From NCBI GenBank assembly GCA_037693485.1, contig CM075347.1:143171501-143235500 (forward strand): a stretch of 64,000 nucleotides of DNA, in the 5' to 3' direction. Of this stretch, positions 10,840 to 23,766 are shown one piece after another. The position numbers and the translations under genes are program-made. Positions within the stretch are counted from its first letter, which is position 1, and every line of letters begins with the position of its first letter. The notes beneath the pieces were generated by a model. It made no database searches. It was not told the DNA's origin and was given only the letters and a program-made list of their open reading frames with translations. The stretch comes from Kitagawia praeruptora (Eukaryota; Streptophyta; Magnoliopsida; Apiales; Apiaceae).

Positions 10840-11240
10840 AGGCGTCGCACTTTAGGCGTCGGTTATCTAGAGAACCGTGGCCTATACATACTTTAGGCGT
10901 CGGTTATCTAGAGAACCGATGCTTAAAGTCATTTTTGCTGGGTCTTTTGCGTCGGTCATGGGACAACCGACGCCTAAAACGTAACCTTTAGCGTCGGTCT
11001 TTACTTAAACGATGCCTAAAACCAACCTTTAGCGTCGCATAAACAACCGACGCCTAAAATCCAACCCTTTAGCGTCGGTCTTTAGTCAACTGACGCTTAA
11101 AAGCCAACCCTTTAGCGTCGGCGTTTACTTAACCGACGCTTTAAATTGACAAATAAGCATCGGTTATTACTCAACAGACGCAGAAGATAATTTATGCTGG
11201 ACCTGTAGCATCGGGCCTAGGAATGCCGACGCCTAAAGCT
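10840..11240. repeat. CACTA left subterminal repeats
   Basis: The motif ttagcgtcggt(t/c) and its complement aaccgacgc(c/t)taaa alternate about every 30-50 bases. Subterminal words of this kind are the binding sites of TNPA-type proteins in known CACTA elements. The matching right-hand array is at 23310-23745. Confidence 0.85.
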
Positions 11241-11342
11241 TTAAATAAAAATTAAAAAAAATAAATGTATACATAATAAATGAGTGGTTTCAATATCTAT
11301 CTGCTGGTAATAAAAGCTAACTAATATGCCTTATTCAACAAT

Positions 11343-11425
11343 TGGCCTTTAGTCCAGTTGGCAATTGTGCGTGCTTTCCTTCAAGAAGACTTGGGTTCGA
11401 GTCCTTGCTCCTTGCTGATGTTTTT
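11343..11425 (+). other. tRNA-like Pol III promoter module
   Basis: An A-box-like tagtccagttgg (about 11350) and a B-box-like ggttcgagtcc (about 11395) are correctly spaced, with a run of ten T after about 11420. I do not see a matching acceptor stem, so this is a tRNA-derived sequence (SINE head or decayed tRNA), not a confident tRNA gene. Confidence 0.5.
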
Positions 11426-11823
11426 TTTTTTACAGGAGTAAAATTTAAATTTAAAATTAAATTTTACTAAAAAAAATTGATTTTTTTTAATAAAAAAGTT
11501 AGGAAAATCATAGCTTATTTTTTAAAATAAATCAATTTTTCTTAAAAATAAGCTCACCCAAACACCCACATAATAATTTGTGATATACTAGAAGGCATCT
11601 TATTGCAATTGAAATTTCAACATCTAAACTAGTTATAAGATCGTACCCAAACAGATATTGACTTAAAATTTTCGTTTTACACTTATCAGTTAATTAAAGC
11701 AACTTTAAATCATAAGTCATAAGTTTAAGCCCGACTTCTTTGTGTTTTTTTAATTAGAAAAATTCGTGTTTGTGTAATAAGTCAAAAAATGATTTAAAGT
11801 TTAAAAAATAACTTAAAGCTAGC

Positions 11824-12260
11824 TAATATTGGGCATGTTTGGCTGAACTTAATTTAAATATTTAGACTTTTTTTCGGGTAAAAATTTCATATTTTGATAT
11901 TTTTTTATACAAGTATGCAATGTATGTTTGAGATTCTATAAGTTGAAAAAAAAAGTTAACTATTTTTAGAAAAAAGTTAGAAATCTTTAATTTTATTTTA
12001 AAATATATGTGGTATTTTGTTTACATGTTGGGCATGTTTGGCTAAACTTTTTATAAGTCCTTATATATGGACTTATTTTCGGGTAAAAATTTTATATTTT
12101 GATAATTTTTTTATACAAGTATTTAATGTATTTTTGAGATTCTATAAGTTGAAAAAAAATTAACTTTTCAGAAAAAAGTTAATTTTTTTCAGAAAAAAAA
12201 TAGAATTCTCTAACTTTGTCTTAAAATAAGTTGACTTATTCTGAAAAAAAGTTTTCCCAA
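11824..12260. repeat. Two tandem ~205-bp units inside CACTA
   Basis: A unit starting ttgggcatgtttggct and containing ttcgggtaaaaatt, tttttatacaagta and gagattctataagttg occurs at about 11824 and again at about 12030. No coding capacity. Confidence 0.7.
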
Positions 12261-12539
12261 ACACCTCCGTTATATGATGACTTATATATGAATTGTGAGT
12301 CCGTGTTTTTTTATTTAAATTTTTATGATTTAAAATCTATTTAAAACATGTGTTATTGATCTTTGAAAAAATCTTATAAAATCATCGGAATATTTAAAAA
12401 TCCCGAAAACTTTTGTGTTATTATCTTTTCGATATTATTTAGTTTTAAAAATTACTGAGGGAATTATTTTGAGTGTTTATGTATTCTAAATTTATTTTTC
12501 TACTAATCTCCTACTAATCCCAAAAACTCATCCCCAATT

Positions 12540-13672
12540 CAGTATCACGACTCTGTTTGTTTCTCTGTTTGATTAACTAAAACCAATCAAAGCGCTATAT
12601 TTCGATCCTGTCTGTTCACTTCTCTGGAGCGAGGCGGCATCTCTCGACTCGAGTATCTCTCTGTTGTTCATCTGGACATCTCCACATCTCTCTACTTTGA
12701 TTCAATTTGTAAGTGTCAATTGAGGTTAATTTTAAGGTTTTAAATATGTGAATCTCTGTTCTCTGTTGTGTGGGGTTTATCATTTTAGGGGTTTTAATTT
12801 GGTAATTTCTGAGTTTTTACTCTGAGTATACTATATCTTTGATTCCTTATATATGAATTGGGTTTGATTTGTTGTATATAATTGAGAATGGCTGTGTTGA
12901 TAGCTGGGTTGATTTATTGTATATATGAATTAGGTTTGATTTATTGTATACAATTGTGCCTTTGCCCTCACTTTCTAAAATAATTGTAGAGAATAGCTGA
13001 ATAGCTGGGGTTGATGAACTTATGTCACATGTAACCAGTGATTTACAAGTTTACTTGTTTTCTGAACTTGTAGAATAATGATATAATAGAATATGTATAT
13101 ATGATTGGGACGAACAGTTTTGAAGCATGGTAGTAACGATATAAGCGGAACGCCAGGAATATATGTGATCGCCTGGTTTAAGGCTGTCTCGATATAAGTA
13201 CTATATTAAAACTGAAAAGACCAAAATTCTCCTGATGTTATCTTGGTGGGAGGATCCGGCAGCATTTGCTTAAAGCCAAGCCCGTGAAAGGAGTAGTATT
13301 TTAGCATGAAACATAACTTTTTTACAGAAAAATTAAACCAATAAAAAATTACTTATTACATTATACTTAAATATTTTATAAATATATATAATAACTTTAC
13401 ATTACAGAAATATATAAAATACACATGCTGCCTTCTCTTCATATATTCTATAGAAATATAACATGGATATAATATAAAAATAATTTTTTGAATAAGTATG
13501 AAATAAATTTTAATCCTTAAACCGTACTTTAGCCCCCTTGATGCTATACAGAGACTCACTTCGCGCTTCTCATCCATGCCGCCTTCTTATCCATATATAC
13601 TATAAATTTATACTTGTGGACATTTTTTAACACATGCTGCCTTCTTATCCATATATTCTATAGATTTATAAC
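12540..13672 (+). promoter_or_regulatory. Likely 5' UTR and intron of the TNP2-like gene
   Basis: A CT-rich leader (about 12540-12710) ends in a donor-like gtaagtgtc at about 12709. Just before the TNP2 ATG a short segment (catgctgccttc...tccatatattctatag) is repeated three times at about 13423, 13575 and 13633. No ORF of note here. Confidence 0.4.
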
Positions 13673-16483
13673 ATGGATCGTCATACATGGATGTATAAAA
13701 TACCACGTATGGCAAAGGAATATATTGATGGAGTTGAAAAGTTCATTGATTCTACTGAGGAATTTCTAAAGAAGAAAAGAAGGGAACCGGGAAAGGAAGA
13801 CAGGATCACATGTCCATGCCGTGATTGTTATAATCTAAAAAAGTATCCTAGTGCTACGACAATACGTGATCATCTATTTCGTCGTGGTTTCATGGATAAT
13901 TATACTAAGTGGATTTGGCATGGCGAAGGAATTCATTCTGAAAAAACAAGGAAATCTGATGGGGATTTTGGAAGTAATGAAGATAGTATGCCTACCAATA
14001 CAGAAGATGATGTAGAAAATGATAGGGTCAATGAGATGATCCATGATGTTGAAGATCTTATAATGCACCAGCCAAAAATTCTTGAGAACTTGGTGGATGA
14101 TTCCAAGAAACTTCTCTATCCAGGATGCAACGATCAGTTTACTAGATTATCGACAACCTTGAAGTTGTGTAAGCTCAAAGTACAGAACGGGTGGAGTGAC
14201 AAGAGTTTCGCGGAGCTGCTAAAACTTCTAGCCGACATGCTTCCTCCGAATAACGAGCTTCCCACTTCCACCTATGAGGCAAAGAAGATACTCTGTCCCA
14301 TGGGTATGGATGTAAAGAAGATACATGCATGTCCAAATGATTGTGTGTTGTTTCGCAATGAGTATGAACATCTACACACATGTCCAAAGTGCGGAGCCTC
14401 TCGGTACAAGAAGGAGGATAATAATTCTTCAATTGATAACAAGAAAAGGCCTCCTGTCAAGGTGTTACGGTATTTGCCCATAGTGGAACGATTCAAACGC
14501 CTATTTGCAAATGTCCATGATGCAAAGATTATGAGGTGGCATGTGGAAGGGAGAAAATCAGATGGCATGCTCAGACACCCTGCTGACTCTCCACAGTGGA
14601 GAACCATTGATGGAAAGTTCCCGGAATTTGGTGGAGAAGTCAGAAATCTACGACTTGGACTTTGTGCAGATGGCATGAACCCATACCGCACTCTAAGCTC
14701 TCAGCATAGCACTTGGCCGGTTCTTCTAACAATTTATAACTTGCCTCCCTGGTTGTGCATGAAGCGCAAGTACATCATGATGACGTTACTCATCCCCGGT
14801 CCTAAAGAACCCGGAAATGACATAGATGTTTATCTTCAGCCACTTATCGAAGATCTAAAGTTATTGTGGGATCAAGGCGAGAGAATGTATGATGCATACA
14901 GCCAAACAGATTTCACTTTACGTGCCATGATCTTTTGCACCATAAGTGATTTTCCTGGCTATGGAAATCTTTCAGGCTACAGTGTCAAAGGAGCAAAAGC
15001 ATGTCCGATTTGTGAAGATGCTACGATTGACCTTCGTTTAAAAAATTGCAAAAAAAATGTATATATGGTTCATCGTACATTTCTTCCTCGTTATCATCCT
15101 TATCGTAAGAAGAAAGATTCTTTCGATGGGACGATCGAGACTCGAGTGGCTCGTTTACCTTTGACCGGGAAGGAGGTTTTTGAACGAGTCAAAGATATTG
15201 ATGTCGTACTTGGAAAGAGGAAGAAAAATCCAACTCTGAAAAGTATTTAGAAGAAGAAATCTATATTTTGGGATCTTCCATATTGGGAACACTTGCAAGT
15301 TAGACACTGTCTTGATTTTATGCACATCGAAAAAAATGTTTGTGAAAGCATTGTTGGGACATTTTTAAACATACCTGGAAAGACAAAGGATGGGATGAAT
15401 GCCAGATTAGACATGCAAGAGATGGGTTTACGAGAAGAGTTAGCACCATAACAATCCGGTAAACGTGCATATCTACCTCCAGCTTGTTATACCCTATCTA
15501 GAAAAGAGAAAATCAGCTTTTGTGAGTGTTTAGCTAGTGTAGAAGTTCCATCAGGATATTCCTCAAACCCGAAAAACCTTGTCTCAATGAAAGATTTGAA
15601 GCTGGTAGGGATGAAGTCACATGATTGTCATGTTTTAATGCAACATCTACTACCGATTGCAATTCGAGGCATATTGCCTAAGGATGTGAGATTGGTTATC
15701 ACGAAATTTTGTTTCTTCTTTAATGCTATATGCAGTAAGGTCATTGATCCCATGACATTGGATAAATTACAAGCTGATATTATTGTTACACTTTATGAAT
15801 TTGAAATGTATTTTCTATAGTGTTTATTTGACATTATGTTCCATTTAGTGATTTATCTTGTGAGAAAGATTAAAATTTGCGGTCCTTTATATGTGGGGCA
15901 AATGTATCCTTTCGAGAGATTCTTGTGTATCTTAAAAGCATATGTCAGAAATCGACGTATGCCTGAAGCTAGCATAGTTGAAGGGTATGCGGTTGAAGAA
16001 ACTATTGAATTTTGCACCGAGTATTTAGCATCTGCCAATCCTGTTGGAATTCCAAGATCTCGTCATGAAGCAAGACTTGAAGGTCAAGGTACATTGGGAC
16101 ATAAAATGATCACTCTTAGTGTTGATGTGCTCGATAGAGCAAATCTTTTTGTATTGCAACACATGACCGACGTTAATCCATACTTGCAACAACACATTAA
16201 TGAGATTCGACGAATGCATCCTTCTAAGAGTGGCAAGTGGGTTACAAATGAACACAATCGATCATTTGTTAAATGGTTCAAAGATCGAGTAATGTCTCAA
16301 TATTCAGAAAGTCATTCCACCGTTTCTAATACGCTGAAATGGTTAGCATATGGCCCTGACATTACAGTGATATCTTACCAAGGATATGATGTTAATGGGT
16401 ATACTTTCTATACACAATCTCAAGATAACAAGAGCACTGTGCAGAATAGCGGAGTTTCTGTAGAAGCTTCAGTGGGGGAATAA
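13673..16483 (+). pseudogene. CACTA TNP2-like transposase, three stop codons
   Basis: One frame runs from the ATG at 13673 to 16483. The N-terminal transposase-associated zinc region shows CPCRDCYNLKK and RDHLFRRGF. The TNP2 core carries CPNDCVLFRNEYE and CPKCGASRYK, then GLCADGMNPYR and PPWLCMKRKYIM. The C-terminal DUF4218/4216-like part shows FMHIEKNVCES, MYPFERFLCILK and GPDITVISYQGYDVNGYTFYT. In-frame stops lie at 15248-15250 (TAG, Trp expected), 15449-15451 (TAA) and 15818-15820 (TAG). Homology continues in the same frame after each, so these are point mutations, not introns. The tail of the DUF4216-like part appears missing after 16483. TNP2 proteins cut the element ends. Confidence 0.9.
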
Positions 16484-16774
16484 GTGTAGCTGCACTTGGT
16501 AAATTTTCCGAGTCTGAAGTTTATAATACCATGCTAATGGCTAACCAGACTAGACAATACTCCCCCCCCCCCACGTAATAAGATTAGGACCAAAGAAATA
16601 AGTGTAGTTGATTAGGACCACGTAAATTTTTCTATCTTCAAAGTGCAATCTTCTTAATTCTTGTTAAATAACTGAATTATATAATTCTGCCATGCATATT
16701 CTGCTATTTACTGCTCCATCCTTATTGCAAGAGAACTAATTCTTGAGGTGTTTATTTTCTTTTAGGTGTTTGTC

Positions 16775-19700
16775 ATGGATGAAGATAATAGAGAGGAAAG
16801 TTCAAAGGAAGTAACGAAGAAAAGGACTAGAGGTCCAACGACATGCAAAAAATTAAAAAAAAGGATGTTAAAACAAAATTCAGAGTGTAGCATTGATTTT
16901 GATGATCTAGGTGACCCAATTGGGGACATGGGTGGAGATTTCAGGAAGTACGTAGGATCAGTGGTTCGAGTCCAAGTTGATATTAATATCGAGAGTTGGG
17001 ATGTAGTTAATGAAGGATTAAAAGATGCAATATGGGATGATATTAAGGTATATATTTATTTCTCAGCTATTACTATCATTTTGCGGATATGTTCTTTAAT
17101 TTTGTTATTCCTAATATTTAATAAAAAAATATACTGTTGCAATGCATTCAGATAAATAAAAAATGCAACACCTCATCAAATCCTTTCATGCATTCCATCT
17201 ACAATACGGGTAAATGGATATATATTGATGTGGCCACCCCTCGACACCCCTGAATAGCAAGACCAACTGGTCGGATTTTTGTGAAAAATGTAATACTGAC
17301 TCTGAGGTACATGAATAATTTAATTACTTGACTAGTACCTAAAGAAGTCCCCTAAGTTGTCTATATACTCCCAGAACCCCAGGGTCTAGTTGCAAAACAT
17401 ATCCATAACTAATCGACACACAATATGTATCCATGTAGAGAAAACATAGTATATGTTACTACCAAAGACAAAGACAAAAGATGGCAAAGATTGCATGCTT
17501 GGTCATGTTTGTGAAAGTTTGTACAAAAAGTTGAATTTTGCAGAAAAATAAAGAACACTACCGGATCAGTTTTTACTTAATAAATTTACATTTACCAGGT
17601 GGAAACGTTTGTTACAAGAGGAACATAAAATGTATAAAGACTTTATATTTGAATAAAAAGCTAACTGTTCTGCAGTAGGAGTGTATCAAAATTTTTTCAT
17701 TTTTGTCAAATGCGTTGGAAACTTGACGATTCGCGTAAGAAGAACTTGTTAGAAAGAGCAGGAAAGCAATGGAGAGATTTCAAGGGTAAGTTGACTAGGA
17801 ATTGGTTGCGCAAAGGGAAGAATCCATGTGAAAAATATCAGTACATCACCGAGGAGATGTGGGAAATTTTCAAAAAGAGACGTGAATCTGAGGAGTTTTA
17901 GGTAAAAAATCGGACTTGATATATTTTACTTTTGTTGAATTATCTACTAATATTCTGTTTCGTAACCTGCTAGATGAGCAAATATTGGACATTGTTTACT
18001 AAGAGTTATATTTTCTTTATTAACAGGAAATAAGTGAAAAAGCAAAAGAAAGTCAGAAACATAACGAACATGTACATTTTCTTGGGCCTGGTGGATATGC
18101 GACTAAAAGGGGTAAGTGGTGTGTTGAAGACCCCATCAAATCTTTGAATGATTCTGAATCCATTAAAGAATCAATTATATTGAGTCAGCGTACTGGACGT
18201 AGTTATGATTGGATTAGAGCACGTACAAAACTTTTGGAGGATGGACGTTACTATTTCCCAAATGAGAAAACAAAGGAGGTGTTTCAGAAAATGGTAAATT
18301 ACTTAATTATTCCGAAGTTAAATTACATATAATTCTATAGGCTATTATTATGTCTACTTTCTAATGAACATTTTCAACAGGGAGAGTTGGAGAGCCAAGT
18401 TTCTGATGGCTCATGGACTCCACAAGGCCATGATGACATATTGTCTCGTGCACTTGGGACAAAGGAGCATGGAGGACGTGTTAGAGGGGTTGGTGGATCC
18501 GCAAAAATTAAAGATGTATTTGGATCAGGGATAAAAAAACACAGCGGAGTTGTCTCCGTGGATGAGTTGGCTAAAATTACACAAGATATTACAAAGAAAG
18601 TTCAGAAGGAGTTCGAGGAAAAGATGAATGATATGATAAATTTAAAACTCGAAGGTATCTTTGGTCAATTAAAGCAGATGGGTGTGTCACTCCCGGATGA
18701 TGTTGGTACTTCAAAAAATGAAGTTATTCGAAGTAGTTGCCAGTCGGTGGATCGGGAAGATCATTTCTTAGTTCTTAAGGTATTATCAACTATAAAGTAT
18801 AGATGTAAATGTATGTGTCCACATCAATGGCATGTGTTGTTAATTCAAGGTAGTTAAATTGTCATGAGTTAGTATATATATAGTGGTTGCATCTGTGAAA
18901 TTAAGCTAAACATGTCAATATGTATATGTAAATGATTTGTTGCTTGCAAGTATGTTTACGTTTATATATGTATCAGCTGCTCCATCAGTCATGAGTCATG
19001 ACTGCATTTTCCAGCAGTAGCAATCTTGGCACTACTGTCCTTGACGATTTTGTCCTAGTATATATGTATATAGAGAAAGATAGAGATTGTCTACTTTTTA
19101 TATTTTCAAATAATTGATTAGATCTTAGTCATTGTCTTAATGTAGAATTTAACAAATCTTTTAGGACCAACATAATTCATGTTGTGCCATACTTAAGGAA
19201 AGTTACATTTTTCATGGAGTTTTTACATGATCAGTGGAGTTTTTACATAGTGTTCCAAAAACAGTGAAGATATAATATAAGTAACAATAAACTTATTGCC
19301 ACTCAATAAAATTAACAAGATTTGACAAATACAAAAATAGGAACTTACTACATCTTCCTCAGTCACAATACCAAACGTAATGCTGCTCAAGAATCCTGAC
19401 GTAAATTATTGCTCTACATAATCATAATCCATGGGAACTTGGAGCTACAGTCTCCTGGAAATTATGATGTCAAAAAAATTCTAAACGAGGGAAACTATAT
19501 TATTATTATAATAAACAATTAGATAATATAATAGCAATGTAAAGAAATTTCAAATGACACCGACTGGTGCCCCAGAGATGAATTCACAAAATTCAAGCTT
19601 AGAGATTTAAACAAGCTCTTGTCTTGTGGAAATTCCCAGTTGGAAATAATTCTCGTACTATTAAAATTATAAATTCCATCTGATGAACAATACTGGCACC

Positions 19701-21735
19701 ATGACCTACACTATTTGACATGTAAGCTAGAAAATGATACAATTTTGGTGCTCTACTTGAGGCAATGTACAATTTTGGACATTACTCCATAACCAAGCAA
19801 GATAAATTATCTGAAATAAATTGGGCATATAATGTGGGGAGAAAAGGATGATCCAGAATTATCAGGATTTCTCTTTCAGTTTGGGCCCTTGGTATCTTCT
19901 TCCTTTTTGCCAAATAACTCGTTGTCCATAACCTTTATCGTAAATAGACAATTCATCCCAATCAGTTCAGCAAGATATACTGTACCACTGCCTCTACCAC
20001 CAAGTTTACTTGTAGATGTCAACTGACTCTGTTTTTCAGAACTGACTTTTTTCTTTATAAACTACAAAGTATTTGTTTTGCTTAAAAACATTCTGATCTG
20101 TGCAACTCTATGATGCAGAGTCCTGCAATTTGTAGTCTTTGGGTCATACATTCAGAAAAAGAAAGAGTTGTTATGGCAAGATTGACTATTTTCCCATCAA
20201 ATAGTCAGGGTAGTAATATGCTTCATAATAACCCAATTGCGCGTCACAATGTCAAAGTATCAGTTGATGATGTTGTAGCTGAATATCAACTTACTCCACT
20301 TCCTGTTCCATGTGAAGAACATGAGACAGTAGGAAATGCTGCAGGTAGCTTTGTTCAATGGCCGAAGGACCTTGTGACGTTAGGGCAGGTATATCATGTG
20401 AGGTTTATTTGTCAATTATTTGTTACTCATTTAATTGGAACATGATCATTGCTACAATTGTCTTTGATTAGGATCCTATATCATTGGAGAAGCAAAAAGG
20501 CCATGCGATGAGCCCCAAAAGAACAATTCAGATGTCAAAAATGGTTGAAAGCAAAGGTTCGGTGACTGCTACGAAGAAGAAAACCCCTCCAGTACTTGAT
20601 GATGACATGAATTCTAGTAAGAATTGCCGATCTTTGCGTTTCTTGCTTAATAAGAGGCCATCTACTAAAAAAGATGATGTCTTTAAGTTTCAAGAAGATG
20701 GAAAAGATCCGATACTTATCGGGCCTGAGATGTCGATCAGTTTTTGAAAATGAGTTGCTTAAACACTTCCATTTTGGAAGTTTTTTCAAAGTAAGACTAA
20801 GTCCTTTTTCCTTAATTTACTTTGGTATCTATCAAAACACATGTTTATTATAGTAAGTAATTTTGTAGGTACATTACCACGTTGTGCAAGGATAATATGT
20901 TCGCATTCATGTCGCCATCTAGATTGGCAATACCACATATCCGTGACTATCAACGTCAAAGTGAAGCATCTGAGTACTTGAGTGATTTTTTGGTTGCCAA
21001 TAAAGATAAGCGTTTTATTCTAGCACCTTACCACCAAGAGTAAGAAGAAAATAAATTTCTGTTAGTAATTGTATTATTATTATAATCCAACATATACATC
21101 ATACATGTCTATATTATTGTAGCAACCATTGGATGTTGCTCCTTTTTTGTCTCTGTGAAAGTACAATCTACGTCTTTGATCCGTTGAAAAAAAAAAGAAA
21201 AATACGCTTGATAACACCTGCACGAACGTAAGTTAAATATGAATTCTGATTTCACGTAGTGTAATTTATATTTTCTAATTTAGTAAGAGTTGTGATTACA
21301 TTTACTTATTTTACAGGGCATTTAAATTGTATGCATCTCAAGGTGGAGCGAGGAATAATAAAAAAGAATTTCATTGGCATCATGTTGAGGTTCAAGTATA
21401 ACTTGGTTTTTACATTCCATTATTTTGCTCATTCATTACTTGTATTAAATAAATCTTTTTGGTTTATTGTAGTGTCCTCAGCAAGAAGGAGGTACCGAGT
21501 GTGGTTATTTTGTTATGAAGTACATGCATGACATTGTCATGCTTTGTCAAAAAAATCCTAACAATAATTGGAAAGTGGTAAGAGAAAAAAAAAATTATTT
21601 TTACCTTTATCGAACTCCTGATTTTTTTTTAATATGTTATCTTTTATATTTGGAAGGGTCTTGCTTCGAAAAGCTATACCAAAAAGGAAATCAATGAGAT
21701 TCGAGAGCTTTGGGCAAAATTTTTTATTCTAGAAT
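16775..21735 (+). pseudogene. CACTA second gene: plant transposase family plus Ulp1-like protease
   Basis: A multi-exon gene. The first exon (ATG 16775, donor about 17047) encodes TRGPTTCKKLKK and GDPIGDMGGDFRKYVGS. Further exons at about 17690-17901, 18028-18291, 18381-18779, 20111-20389, 20472-20779, 20870-21040, 21121-21228, 21315-21390 and 21475-21575 end with SYTKKEINEIRELW near 21665-21720. The early part matches the En/Spm Transposase_24 type. The last part has the C48 protease layout: NHW (21124-21132), VFDP (Asp at 21178-21180) and PQQEGGTECGYFVM (Cys at 21500-21502). A 1-base loss near 20737 shifts the frame before the protease. The exon between 18779 and 20111 is interrupted by a long intron holding a captured kinase fragment. 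Exon ends are judged from GT/AG and homology only. Confidence 0.7.
19700..20008 (-). pseudogene. Captured AGC-kinase (AGC VIII type) fragment
   Basis: On the minus strand the reading GSGTVYLAELIG, then FTIKVMDNEL, then after a 1-base shift KRKKIPRAQTEREIL, then LDHPFLPTLYAQF and SCLVMEXCP. This is the Gly-rich loop, the Lys of subdomain II and subdomains III-V of plant AGC VIII kinases (D6PK/KIPK-like). Homology decays below about 19780. The fragment lies in an intron of the CACTA gene, antisense to it, with a frameshift and stops. A host-gene segment picked up by the transposon is the simplest explanation. Confidence 0.8.
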
Positions 21736-23309
21736 GTCTATAATCATGTACGACAATTACTTTTAAATGTTATGTCATTTTTTGTTAAATCCGGATGTGC
21801 CACAAGTGTTGTCAAATTACTAATGATCATCATTATATATAAACTTAGTTTCTATGCCTTACCAGTTACCAGCATCCATGATACCTTAACTCATCACTGT
21901 CCAGAACCATATTCACCTCCAGAAAAACACAAACATTAATTCCAGCGTTCCAGGTCCAGATGCTACCTGAAAAAGCCTTGCATGGAAACGCCCAGCCCAG
22001 AGATTCATTACTAAACTTGTACAAATCTTTAAAAAACTGCAAACCATTTGATTGGCAAGGCCTCGCAAAGCCAGTGACTTGTCCTATACTAACTTATTAT
22101 AAATGGACTCGTGAAATTGACACTTGATGTTGGGAAGAGGTTGATGTTCCTGTCTTCCTGACTTCCTGTCATTAAATATCTTACTGTTAGCACATATTCG
22201 TTTTGAGCTTACTTTTGTATGCACAAACTTGTTGAAGCAGGTGACTATCTTTCTAAGAATCTAAGGTAATTCAGCTACAACCTAGTATTATATACATATG
22301 TCAAAGAAGTTCAATATATGGATTTTCTTATATTCTGTGTTAGAATTTTTATGATCCATTTAGTGGATCCTGTAAGGTTTAGAAGAGATGGTAGTATCTA
22401 ACACTATGTGTGACTCAGGTTTTTAAATAAGTGTTGTTTAAAGTTGCTATATGTAGGAGATGACATTGACTTTCTAGTCAGGAGCGTACTAGGACTAGGC
22501 ATGGCAGGTCATATCTGGCAAAATGATCTGCCAAGTCAATTCCTATTCATCATATATATGATAGTGTTTTCATGACATTGTCTACTGATACTCACATATA
22601 CGTATTTAAGGTTTCAAGAATAGGCTGGATCCAACCAGCTGTACTTTTTATGTCATAACTATGAAAAGTAGGTACATTATCTCACGAATGACTTCTGAAT
22701 AAAGAAATCAACCAAAAGTGTCTATACACATATTATCATTTCTGATATAATTAATAGATATCTAGATTGTTGTTAGCATTAGTTCCTCTTACTCTATGTA
22801 CAATTGTTATGCCTTCTTTGCATATCTAATGTACAGTTTGTTTATTTGTGCCTGCAGGGATGAATTTCTTCCTAGAAGTTTCAAATCAGCAACTAATGTG
22901 TTTTTACAATGTCTACTACGATGGCTGGCCAGGATTTCTTCTATTTTCCTATGTCAGAACTGTTTGTCGAGTTTGGGAAACCTTGATGACACATGCATTT
23001 CTTGGACTAAGACTGTAAGACTTTGGGTGTCTATTTTGATTTATGATCCATTTCAAGTAGAGGCATGCTACTCTTGTAACTCAGCTTAAATCTGTATGAA
23101 TAGCTACCTGTGAGCACCTTTGTAATTAATTAGTATAATAGATTAATAGCTGCAAGTACTAGAAAGAATTGTACATGAATTCCAATGGTAAAATTATGAA
23201 CATTAAATATTTTAAATTTATTTTGATCAAATTATCAATTAGATTGTGTTCTGATTTTATATACTGATATGTATGTAGAGCAGGTAGCATATGCAAAAAA
23301 AATTAAAAA
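21736..23309. other. CACTA interior after the second gene, no recognised gene
   Basis: A 97-codon frame at 22796-23089 begins just before a cctgcag acceptor-like site and may be part of another captured exon, but I do not recognise it in any frame. The rest is AT-rich noncoding DNA. Confidence 0.4.
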
Positions 23310-23745
23310 TTAAAAGAAGGCGTCGGTCATTTGTCAGAACCGACGCTAAAAGTAAAGAGAATAGGCGACGGTCATCTGACAGAATCGACGGTAAAACTAA
23401 AGGAAACAGGCGTCGGTCATTTGATATAGCCGACGCTTAATGTAAAGAGATTAGGCATCGGCGTTTTACGGAACCGACGCTATAGGTCATATACATATGC
23501 GTCGGCATTTAAGATAACCGACGCTTTTAGCTGTCTTTATGCGTCGGTTCTAAGAACAACCGACGCCAAGTTTCTATACTTTATGCAACGGCATTTCTTC
23601 GAACCGACGCTTTTGCCTGTCCTTATGCGTCGGTTATCAGCCTTTTAGCGTCGGTTCTACCACCGACACAAACATGTTCAAGCGTCGCCTTCATATACTA
23701 CGCCCAATAACCGACGCCTAAAGCCTATTTTGACCGATGCTAAAA
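23310..23745. repeat. CACTA right subterminal repeats
   Basis: About ten copies of gcgtcggt / accgacgc words, oriented as on the left side. They support the element boundaries. Confidence 0.85.
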
Positions 23746-23766
23746 GCCTATTCTGTAGTAGTGCTA

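Larger units (their letters stand above)
10819..23763 (+). mobile_element. CACTA (En/Spm) transposon, 12.9 kb
   Basis: The left terminus cactagtacagaatatgctt and the right terminus read in reverse, cactactacagaataggctt, form the terminal inverted repeats. The 3-bp target duplication cta is present at 10816-10818 and 23764-23766. Subterminal arrays of a gcgtcggtt-type word occupy about 10840-11240 and 23310-23745. Inside are a TNP2-type transposase (plus), a second plus-strand spliced gene ending in a Ulp1-like protease, and a captured kinase fragment on the minus strand. Several stops and a frameshift suggest it is no longer autonomous. Confidence 0.95.

Noticed and set aside
10840..11240. 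CRISPR-like array
   Set aside because: The regularly recurring gcgtcggtt word occurs in both orientations at both ends of a CACTA element; these are subterminal repeats, and the host is a plant.
11343..11425. True tRNA gene
   Set aside because: A and B boxes are good, but I cannot pair an acceptor stem, so it is reported only as tRNA-like.
18986..19004. 19-base palindrome cagtcatgagtcatgactg
   Set aside because: A single short palindrome in a transposon intron, with AP-1-like halves by chance; no supporting context.
22796..23089. 97-codon frame in the CACTA element
   Set aside because: No recognisable domain in this or the other frames. It starts near an acceptor-like site, so it might be a captured exon, but I cannot support a call.
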